From the NCBI GenBank assembly GCA_000499405.2, contig HG738137.1, positions 25,969,832-26,033,831 on the forward strand: DNA of 64,000 nt, given 5' to 3'. The notes beneath the pieces are model-generated. The model made no database searches. It was not told the origin of the DNA and worked only from the letters and a program-made list of their open reading frames with translations. The stretch's first letter is position 1; every line of letters begins with the position of its first letter. Position numbers and translations under genes: made by a program. Of the stretch, positions 54,346 to 64,000 are shown in pieces. Origin of the DNA: Onchocerca volvulus. Taxonomy: Eukaryota > Nematoda > Chromadorea > Rhabditida > Onchocercidae.

Positions 54346-55256
54346 GAATGATGCATTCTCGAATGATAAGCAAGCAACATTAAACCATCTGTAAAAATTG
54401 ATTATTTAAGCAGTTGACAGGACAATCAGAATAATTATCATCACTAGAAACAATATTGCAATTCTTCATGAATGATCGAAAATATTGTTGTTGTTGGGGG
54501 GCCAATCGTTTGAACATGCTTAACAAAGAGCCAAATAAAGCATTCATTATATCGGAATTTTTTTTTTTTTAAAAACATTAAATTCGAGCGCAGTTAACAT
54601 GACTGAGAGAAAAAGTTGGAGAAAATAAAGAAGAGGAGAAAAGATCAAACCAAAGACGAGAGAAAGAAATGTATGAAATGGGCTATTTGACATTTTTAAG
54701 TTTTCCAATCCAATTAATCCGTTTTGTTTAATTTACAAGTGTTTAGTGATACGAACGACATATGTTCATATGCATATGCAAACTTAAAATGTTTGCTTAA
54801 TCAGTGATGTTTACATAGGAAAAGTTTGGGTTAGAATAAAAGTGAGCGAAGAAAAGACAACGCCAAAGGAAAATAGTAATAATTTTGTGGCACAAAAGTA
54901 ATAAAATTCAATGATGTAAACGAAACGGTTGATACTTTCAAAGCATGACAAAGTTCCTTTAAGATAAGAGTAGAAAAAAAATGGATCAAATTTTTGATAA
55001 ATTTAAAAATTTCAAATTAAATTTTCAGTCCTTGAAATCAATATTTCTTCAAAATTTTTTTCAGTAAAAAATTCGCTTTTTACAAGAGAATAGCTTTTTT
55101 GAACATTTTATGTTCAAAAAAGTTAAAAAAAAAAAAAGCCTATTCTTAAATACATATTTATATTCCAGTGTTTTAAGTTGTTTTTTCTGATTAATCGAGA
55201 CCCTATTTCTAATACTTTGCGATTTTTAAATCGCAAGTAATGTTAATTTTAGAGAC

Positions 55257-55384
55257 ATATCCAAATGTCTGGATTGAAGTAAAGTTGTGATAAGATAACA
55301 CAGCTCATCTATTCCGTTATCTTTGAGATGTTTATTCAAATAATAAACATCATTAGTAATATATGATATTTTGCTGATCGGCTT
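55257..55384 (-). CDS. Candidate upstream exon of the PDZ gene, harmonin-N-like segment
   Basis: A strong acceptor (GTATTCCTTTCAG) on the minus strand opens a frame with YITNDVYYLNKHLKDNGIDE, then LCYLITTLLQSRHLDM. A GTCTCT donor leaves phase 2, which matches the acceptor of the PDZ exon ending at 50069; joining gives ...LDM-ILMPRKHHILQPEM. The pattern of short helices followed by a Pro-x-Lys-His turn and an acidic/hydrophobic helix resembles the harmonin N-like fold that precedes PDZ domains in harmonin and whirlin. The resemblance is remote. Read without splicing, the frame runs to a stop at 55226, so it could also be the last exon of another gene. Confidence 0.4.
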
Positions 55385-57070
55385 CTGAAAGGAATACAAA
55401 AATAGATGTTTCAAATATTATTAATTGAAAATAATTAAATAAGTCACGAAGAAATTGATTCTTTTAAAAGTAAGAAAAAAACAAGTGATAACATAGGGAT
55501 TGTTTTATGTAATCATTTATAAGAAATCGATTTGCTCATTATTACGTATTTATGCATGATTATATTTAATGTTGAGTATTTCCGAATTGATTACTTCAGC
55601 ATATTTTTGGCACTAATATAAAGTATATAAAACAAGTGATAGTTAAAAATTTGATAAGAAATATGAAAAGTTCCACATGCATGAAAGGAAGCGATGGATA
55701 GACACGAATAATGATTAAGAAAGAAACAAATTCACTGAAGTTCAAATGCCAACTGATCGATAAAGAAAACACAAACTACTTATCAGGATGATTTATGCCA
55801 ACTGTTTAGATATTTTTCCACTTGGTGCCTTTTTTGAGGAATTATTTGAGAAAAACTAGCAATACTAAGCTTTGACCAGCCGTTTACGAACAAATAAAAC
55901 ACCAGATAGCAAGTAAATTTCTCAAAGAATTAAAATATTTTCTGAATTTGAAATTGAAAAATCCTCTCATACATTAGAAAACATTCGTATATTTTTCAAG
56001 AAATCTGCTGGCTAAGTGTATTTTTTTTTATCGTCAAGATGTTAGCTAATAAGCATGCAATTTGATGAAATTATGCCAAAAATTATTCGAATTTTTGATA
56101 TTTGTAGACATTGCATATTGATCATTTCGAAAAATGAAACAGCGACAGATCGGCAAAAATCAAAGCGCAAAAATCGAAACTTCTCTTTGCGCCTCTGAAA
56201 AATTTAATTAATATTTATCTCTTGACAATTCTACATTTCCCGTTCGTGGATTCCAATTCTAACAATGCCGATTAGCCATATTCACTTTTTATTCTTTCAA
56301 CAATGATATCACTTGTAAATATTTTATTGTTACCAACATTTAACTAATATTTCATTTCTGAAACTATTCGATGAAGATAGAGAGATAATCGAGTATTATC
56401 CACTACAAGTTGGGGCTAGAAGAATGGTTTTTCAAAAGTACGTGAATGTTCCAATTGCAATAATCGAAGAAAGTTTGGAACTTTATGAATTGAATCAATG
56501 AAACGGAATCGATTGAATCAAAATGCTTAAAATACTGATTAAACGTAAAAATGTTACCCATTTTTTTTTCGATGTTACTGCCATCAATTTCTTCTTAATT
56601 TACTATGCTGCATTCATTTTGATGGAAGTAATAACTTTTTTACACATACCTTTTTTATCTTAGGTAAATACTTCGGTTGTTTCAATCATCGCTATGTGAA
56701 GGAAAAACGATATCTTATAAAATGAACGTTTTCTCACTGATCATCTATATTTTTCTTCATCAGAAAGTAATGATTGACAGATCGGTAGTAAATAATTTAA
56801 AAAGAATCATATTTCGAAAAGAAATTTTCGAAAAATTTTTCAAAATTTTGAATTTCATAACAAATAGGTAACTATCCAATGTAAATGTTTGCCATCATCG
56901 CTTTGCTTTGAGATATAATTTCGGAATAATTTGGCGGTTATAAATGAGACAATTTTTTAAATGAGTTCTGTTGGAACAAAAAAAAAAAAAAAACCTGAGA
57001 ATGATGATGGTGGAGCAATTCTGTGATGAAGTTTGTCAATCTTGAATGAAGGAAAGAGTGTGATTGTCGC

Positions 57071-57130
57071 CTACTCTTCTAATCCAAATTCACTCCAGTC
57101 TTCTTCATGTGTAAATGCTTTAATTTTGCC
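57071..57130 (-). CDS. Possible terminal exon with acidic C-terminus
   Basis: After an acceptor (ATTGAATAG) the minus strand reads GKIKAFTHEEDWSEFGLEE and a stop. The acidic, Trp-containing ending looks protein-like, but no upstream exon or family is recognised. In the next frame, ATGAAGAAGACTGGA|GTGAAT at 57094-57108 would make a 5-codon first exon in phase with 55257-55384; the two readings exclude each other. Confidence 0.2.
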   Translation of the reverse strand, partial: GKIKAFTHEEDWSEFGLEE

Positions 57131-60100
57131 CTATTCAATGCGTTTAATATTGTAAGCAATTTCTAAAAACGATTTAACACAAAGATAAGCAAATGGAAAA
57201 TGGAAAATATGCGATCAAAGATGCGAATATGCGAAGTGGTTTTTTCAAAATGCTCCGAGCAAAGTTTCTTCTTTCTGCATTTTATTTCCTTTCCAGCTCA
57301 TCCTACTGTTGATTATTATTCTTTCAAACGAAACATAAGTTCTAGCACTCTTCAATGATTGAAATTTCCCGAATCTTTATTAATTGTAACATCAAATAAT
57401 TCTGTGCTGAATTATCGTCAATGAGCATCAATCGAAATATTCATGTTTAATTCCGAAGTAATGCCAGGCGTCGATCAATTCTTTTTTTCTAGTAACTAAA
57501 AATAAATACATTGATGAAACGTTGCGTCAATTTTCAAATTACAAACAATTAGTTCAAAATTTCATCTTAATTTAATTTTTTAAGATTGAAAAATATTTAG
57601 AATATTACACATTTTCAAATAACAGTATAAAAGTTTTATGATATTCAAATCAAACTTAAACAGATTAAATTTTAGTTTGAAACTTTCCGGCTTTAATTTG
57701 GCAAGTCCTTTCTCATTTAAATGAGATTATTTTCTTGATTTCTAAATTCAATCCTTTCGTTAAGGATAAATGAAATAAGAAATAATAGCTAAAAATCGGA
57801 GAGATACAAGTAGCAAACTTAGCTTCAGTTGTTAAATTAGTTTAAATTCGAACAAAGAAGCTAATAGAATATTTTAAAAGTCCAAATTCCGATTAATGGT
57901 AACAAAAATGACCGTTAAAAGTATCAGACTAAAAGTACGGTATCAAACTAATTTCAAATTAGATTTAATTTGAAAAAGCTTTCTTTTCCTCTCTACTTGC
58001 AGCAAAAAATTAAATAATTTTATTGCATTTTTGCTGCTCTTTTGATCTTATTTTTTAAATTCATCTCTTCGCCAGCAAATCCTCTAATTTTATTTCCTTC
58101 CATTTTCCTCCTTCTTTCCTTCCATCTGCTTACCCTATATTTTTGCATTATATTTGACCTATGACCTCTTCCCTCAATATGAAACATGCTTATTCAATAC
58201 GCTTCTCTTAAAGAGTTCATAAAAATTCAAATCTGAATTGTTATATAGAGTAATATTCTTGAACTAGAAGCTATTTGAAAAATAAACCTTTCATATTAAC
58301 GCATATCTTTGATTAGAATGGACATTTTTTGTTCAACTAAATATAGGAAAATTTAAATTGATCATTTAAAAATTTTTAATCAATAATGAATTACTTATTT
58401 TGATTGTAAAAAAAAGGCTAAAGAAATGTGAGACAAAATGAAAAAAAGAAAGAAAATATTTCATTTTCTTGCTATAAGTTCAACAATTATGGCTTAAATC
58501 GAAATTTATCAGTCAAAATTCTCTCACTATTTCTAAAAACCTGTGTTGTATTTTCATAAAGTGAAATAAAATTGATTGTGGCATCGTGATATTTTATTAT
58601 TTAAAAGGTTACAGTTTGCAATAATGCATGAATAAAAGAGAAAGCGCAGAATAGCTTGAAAAAATTTTTGAAATTAAAAAATTTTTCTGAAAAGTAAACA
58701 TTCAAAAATTTGTTTTTGTTTTGTACAATTTTAAATTTATGCATAATTTTGGACAAATGCAAGCTATAATGATTACCATCAAATTATAAAACTTTAATTG
58801 TAGACTTTTGAGAAATTGAGAGGAAAGGATGCTTCATTTTTTTATCATTTTTGAATCATTCCTTCGAAATTTTGTAACAAATGATTCAATTACCAAATAT
58901 GAAGTTATCATGTATAACCCAAGTGACCAGAAGATGGCTATTTCTATAAGAAAATCATGCCTTAGTGGAAAATTGTAATCAGTATTTTTAGAAGACATTT
59001 TCAAAATTCAATGCTTTCCTTTGGAAAAGGTATTTTATTATAACTTCTGGACGTTTTAATCATAAATCTTTTTTTTTTTTTTTTGGATGACTTAATTCAT
59101 ACTTTATGACAAAATATAAGAATTCTGAAATTTTCTTCTCCAAATTTCGACAGTAAGGTTAATTTCGTACTTTTCATTTCGTTCGATTATTATTCTCCTA
59201 TTTGAATCAAATTCATATACTATCTTGTAATCCCTTATCACTATATCTGTGACATCTTATCTCGACAATGTCATCAATAATGTATGTATTTGACATTGGA
59301 TTTTGTTTACAGAAAAATTGGAACCGCTCATTTTTATTTCTCTTTCTGGATTCATTCACAGATCAAACCTTTTTTTTCGCTTTTTCAATTTCAAAAATGA
59401 CGACTTAAAAGGAATAATTTGGGATTAACAAAAACAGAAAAAAACAATACATTTTCTTTAATTCAAAAATAGGAGAAAAAGCAAATCATAAAATGACATT
59501 TATTTAAATCACCAAAAATATGATTAGGAGACTAAAAAACGAATGTCTATTTTATAAGTCGACTAGATTTCATCTACTTACACAGATAGTAGAAGGCACG
59601 CAAGTTCACGTTTATCGTTGAAACGTATTTTATTTAGCATTACCGCTTATTCATCATCCTAGCATTCGCAAAAGATTTCACTAAAATGCCTAAAACAGCA
59701 TGAACCCAAAATTTGTAAAACAATGTTTGGTTCATTGGCTCCTGACTATATGGTGTCATATAATGGCCATGATCACGATGATGTGACCAGTTATGGTACT
59801 AATTCTTAAAAGGACAATAAGTTTATGTAAATTGAGGTGAATAGCACTAAATAAGCTTCCTATTTCTCCAATTATATTTTTACAATGATTCAGTTCATTG
59901 GATGCATAATTGAAGAGCGGAAAAATTTCTGGAAATGTCGGCATAATGCCACCTTCCCGCCTATTTATTCATTCTGTCCCATTTGAAATCCGGAAATTCA
60001 TGTCATAAATCATGAACATTTTGAGGTTAAAATGCGGAAACTAAAGAGAAAAGTGTCATTATATTCGTGCATGCATCTGTAATCATTCTCCCATCGAATA

Positions 60101-60620
60101 CATTAGGGTCAGATGCCCAGAAGCGACTCAAGAATGATTTAAGACGTTGAAGCATAAAACAAAGTGCATGTAGCTGAATAGATGTAGCCTTAGAAGGCTT
60201 GAAATGATGTGGCTCTAAAGAAAGTTCTAAATTAAAGAATGAGAATAGAGCCTAATAGATGTATTGAATGGATTCGAAAAAACAACTCCTCTAATCGCTC
60301 CTTCCAAGCATTCCCGAAGGTGAAGAAGAGAAACAATAAAGACATGCTTTTAAGGAGAGAAATTATCAAATTTCATTCAAATATTTCAAGTTTTGACAAA
60401 TATACTTTTCTTCCAAAATACGATGCAACATAATCAATTATTCACAGAATGATGAATTACTAACTTTCCGAGTGAATATCATAAGACTTTCAAAGAATCG
60501 ATGCAAATCCTGATCAACTCAACGTAGTTTAGGACGATTAAGTAATGTTTAGAATCATTTTCTAGAATTCCAACTAACGGTCGAATAATGCAAATATCTG
60601 GTACTCTAATTTTTCAACAG

Positions 60621-60684
60621 CTGATGAAATGGTGCGATCATTTGCTGATATTGCAAGCGTTCAGCAAAATTTCACTTATTCATG
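60621..60684 (+). CDS. Isolated exon-like stretch
   Basis: A TTTTTCAACAG acceptor is followed by DEMVRSFADIASVQQNFTYS and a GTCTTT donor. It is protein-like in composition, but no partner exon was found on the plus strand and no family is recognised. Confidence 0.2.
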
Positions 60685-63597
60685 GTCTTTTTTTTTGAAT
60701 GCAAATCACGAAATATGCTGACTAAGAATTATCGGAATTCAATCCCCTTAGTAAGCCCAATTTTAATGGAAGCACTATGAGGATGGGAAGAAAAAAAGTC
60801 AAAAACAATGTAAATCTCGAAATAAAACCTAAAATTTTGACTGCCTTTTTCTAATTTCATAATGAGAAACCGGAATTTTCTCGCTGCTTTTCCTGTTTTT
60901 TCCATTTCCTTTGTAACCTATCTTTCTTGGCTACCGAGATCATCATCGATATTTCTCCTAGTTTTTCCATCTATTCATATTTTACTTATCTTATTTGCTA
61001 AATCTATTTTAGCTTTTAAATAGTGGGACATACGTGTCAAATGCATGCTACGCTTGAATTACTTTTCAGTTCAGATTGATTCAACGAATACGATGGGAAA
61101 GATGAAAATGAGAAATGTTATGTTAAGAAATAAGTGATATTTCTTTAAGCTTCATATATTTTAAATAAATAAATTAGCCTCATTGTCTTATTAAGCAAGA
61201 TGCGACAACTCAAGTAAGTCCCAGTAAATAGTTGCAATTACTGACAAGAAGGTTGTAAATGGAATCAGATTTGCATAATTAAATTGGGACTTTCAATTCA
61301 AATTCATCCCAGCTTTACAGCTCCACATTGTATATCCTTCAATTTCGAAAAAATTTTCGAAACTCTAGAAGAGATTAATTCAACTAAATTCAAAAGAAAT
61401 TAGACTGATGTTTGATTTTGGAGGAGCAAAAAAAAAAGGAAGCTAAGTTCGAAATGCTTTAAAATGGTGTGTTGCTTTGATGCTTTCTCATTTCTACTAT
61501 ACTATAATTTAAATATCGCTTGTTAATTCATTGACAAGCAGATGTGAAAAGAATTCAGATGAAAAGAAAAGGAGAGGAGAGAAGACCAAATTGGGACAAA
61601 TGGAAGCAAAACTTTCAAAAGCATCGAAAACATGTTGAATTTAGTGATGATGATAGAGAAGAGAAAAGGAAAAAGGAACCGACTGGGGTACGATGACAAG
61701 GACGACTATCAGCGACATTTTACCGCAAAACTTCATTTTTTTTTTTTTTTTTGGTATAATCGTACTTTCTGACCTTTCGTTTCCTCTCCATCTCCCTTTT
61801 CCCGACCTTCCCAACAATTATGACCTTATTAACTACATTTGCAACTTTTGATCTATACATCCATTCAACCTGCACATTCCCTCCTCCAGCATTGAATTCA
61901 CTCAATTGCTCCATTCTTCCCTCATTTCAGAGTGACCTTTTCAAAAATCAATGGGAGCCTTTTCTTTTCTTTCATATACAAATTGAAATCAATGAATAGA
62001 GTTGACAAATTTTTTTAATGTCATTGTGATTCGTCGAAATTCTCAAGGATAAATGTGCTACAATCATTTCGATGAACTGTATGAAGCATGGGAAATGGAA
62101 TATCCTGTGGAGCTATTCTGTCAAGAATATCCTTCCGTCTGTTTTCTTTTCAATCTATCTATTCCATTATTCGAATTACATTTCAAAATTACCATTGTCA
62201 AGTTTCAGAGAGAATCAGCAGGCTTATAATAGTTTCGTCTGAGCATATATTCTTTATTCATGAAATAGAGATGAAAATTCAATGCTGAAATATCAAAACA
62301 CAAAATCAGAGTACGGTGCTGGCATTGAAATAAAGTCCGAACGGAGATCGAAAACAAAATAAAAGCCAAATAAAAATCTTAAAATCAAAGATTGGAATAG
62401 GATTCAGATCAGTAACTCATCGTTGTAGTACGCTGCAAAATGTAAGTTAGTAGCTCAAAAAGGAGCAAAATTAATTAGGGAAGTTATCAGCACTATAAAA
62501 ATAGAGGAAATTGTCGCAATATCGAATATGATTTGCATCATTCGGGTCGATTGTCATTTTAATATCAATGGTGAGGTTCTGGCATAGTTGCGATATGAAT
62601 AAGAAAAAAGGTAATCCAGTTCTTCGTAATTGCTTCAGAGATGACATCCAGTTCTGAATATAACTCGAATTATAATAGAAATAATTGATAAAATGTCGGA
62701 ATCCATTCGCAAAAAGGAGTCACCATCAGTCAGAAAATAACATACAATTATTGAGTTCCTGATGATATTTGATGAAAGTATTACTATTATCTAGTTCGCA
62801 GATTAATCACCAGAGGCAAATTTTTTCCTGAAAATATAATGATTGAAACTTTATCCCCATCCTTTATAACAATTTAATATACCATTCATCAATTTTTGCA
62901 TGAGAGAATTAGATAGATTTTCAAAAAAAAATTTGAAATGAGAATAAGTCGAAATTTTTTTTGATTCCAAAAAAGTAGTTGAAAACTTATACAATTGTAC
63001 CATTAAAAAATGCACGTTTTTTGATATTTCAGATAGAAATCTGATAAGTGTGTGATGAAGTTGTTTGTCGAATATATGGAAATAAGTATTTTTGCACACT
63101 CATAAAGTATTGCTTTCAAGAATTTCTTTTTTAATTTTGAATTTCTTTTCTTCTCTAATAACTCAGTTTATACAAACTTGTAGATTTTTTTACTTTTTCA
63201 ATGGTTTAAATTTGCTAAAACAAATTAGATAACATCTTTCTGCTGAATTAATATGATTCTAACTATTCGAATTTTTTTTTTAATTAAAATTCTTAACTTT
63301 ATTTTAAGAATAAAGTAATAAGGCATTTTTACAATAATGATAGAAAATCAATCAGGATTGGTAATTCATAATGTGCCGAAATAGTTATTCAGACTTCCGT
63401 CATAACTTGATGTCTTTCAATTCTGTGCTCTCAGACTCTTCTCCACAGTACAACGATTCTGTGGGCAAAGCTTCTTCCCAATAAAATTTACTCTAATCAG
63501 GTGGTCTTATCAAGTTGATGATTTAGCGATTTTCTGTCTTGTTCTGGCTTATTTAATAGTAATTAAAATTGTATTTTTCATTGAAATAACACGAAGA

Positions 63598-63819
63598 TTA
63601 AACATAACAATCAATTTCACTTTCATCACGAGAATCGTTTGTAAGATAGAAATGACATTGTGGTAATTGAGTGGACACATTATGAGAAGATGAAAGGCCT
63701 TCAGGTGGAATAACAAGTGAATTAAAGACCGTGTTGCAGAAGGTTAATAACCTTGCACTTTCAGCAGCAGCAATAACGACAGCAAAAGCGCACACATATT
63801 TCACAAAACAATAATGGTA
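63598..63819 (-). CDS. Possible last exon of a gene entering from the right edge
   Basis: The minus-strand frame is open for about 73 codons to a TAA at 63598-63600 and has no ATG at its start, so it would be a 3' exon. It begins with a hydrophobic segment (YVCAFAVVIAAAESARLLTF), then a Ser/Asn-rich tail with Cys residues (STQLPQCHFYLTNDSRDESE). A membrane or secreted protein is possible. The acceptor at 63820 (AAAAAG) is weak. Confidence 0.3.
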   Translation of the reverse strand, partial: YHYCFVKYVCAFAVVIAAAESARLLTFCNTVFNSLVIPPEGLSSSHNVSTQLPQCHFYLTNDSRDESEIDCYV

Positions 63820-64000
63820 CTTTTTAATTGATTTTAAAAATTTAATCGAATTGAGTTGGACTTTTTATTTTCTTTTAAATACTTGATTTATTGCTTATAA
63901 TTTCATGCTTCATATGTATCAAATATCCCCGTCTATAAAATCACAGTTTCACTTGCTTTTTTTTTAAAGTTTGCTCACGAAACACAAATTAATTTTTTTA
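63820..64000. other. Right edge, nothing recognised
   Basis: AT-rich sequence with poly-T runs and no supported feature. Confidence 0.5.

Larger units (their letters stand above)
50070..55256. other. Long AT-rich intron or intergenic stretch upstream of the PDZ gene
   Basis: If exon 55257-55384 belongs to the PDZ gene this is a 5.2-kb intron, otherwise its promoter side. Apart from one duplication and one small open frame, listed separately, nothing is recognised. Confidence 0.4.
55385..63597. other. 8.2-kb stretch with only isolated exon-like signals
   Basis: AT-rich DNA without a recognisable gene. Exon-like stretches at 57071-57130 (minus) and 60621-60684 (plus) are listed separately. 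A minus-strand ATG frame at 61720-61914 (MEQLSEFNAGGGNVQVEWMY) is followed by a Lys-rich low-complexity run and is unassigned. A minus-strand stretch near 59582-59642, MLNKIRFNDKRELACLLLS with a GTAAGTA donor, could be a first exon but nothing downstream confirms it. Confidence 0.4.

Noticed and set aside
60239..60433. 64-codon ATG frame
   Set aside because: No splice context, no relative and composition no different from surrounding AT-rich DNA.
61720..61914. 64-codon minus frame with ATG and poly-Lys tail
   Set aside because: The tail is a translated poly-T tract; only the first 30 residues look protein-like and no partner exon was found.

Overview
The window is AT-rich eukaryotic DNA (about 70% A+T, judged by eye). 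Short exons are joined by TTTTCAG-type 3' splice sites. At least three start codons (rpn-1, got-1, fam8a1) have a strong splice acceptor 5-11 bases upstream, as expected of mRNAs that receive a trans-spliced leader. Together with the protein sequences this points to a nematode, most likely a filarial or other spirurid worm. The species cannot be fixed from the sequence alone. No rRNA, tRNA, CRISPR or bacterial operon structure was seen.

Left half, 1-30.2 kb, gene-dense. In order: a minus-strand SAP-domain nuclear protein gene cut by the left edge (1-3626); a divergent promoter region; 26S proteasome subunit RPN1 (17 exons, 938 aa); a snapin/BLOC-1 subunit gene; a convergent minus-strand FAM8A1/RDD membrane protein gene; H/ACA snoRNP assembly factor NAF1; and AP-3 adaptor mu subunit. 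Exons were rebuilt by hand from protein similarity, splice sites and codon phase. For RPN1, snapin, FAM8A1, NAF1, AP-3 mu and GOT1 the exon lengths sum to a whole number of codons with one terminal stop. Snapin and AP-3 both act in lysosome-related organelle traffic, but the genes are too far apart to be one operon.

Middle, 30.2-37.1 kb, no confident gene. It holds direct duplications, an inverted-repeat element, a GC-rich island of about 350 bp with overlapping open frames on both strands, an ATG-less open frame, and a small tandem array that alternates 47- and 60-bp units. It reads as mobile-element debris or a foreign or composite insertion.

Right half. Cytosolic aspartate aminotransferase (nine exons, 404 aa, one GC-AG intron) lies at 37.1-40.3 kb. 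A minus-strand multi-exon gene at 41.9-50.1 kb encodes a protein with one C-terminal PDZ domain. A phase-compatible exon 5.2 kb further upstream (55257-55384) may supply a harmonin-N-like helical module, giving an uncommon architecture. From about 50 kb to the right edge the DNA is very poor in recognisable coding sequence; only isolated exon-like stretches of uncertain status are seen, and it may be largely intronic or intergenic.
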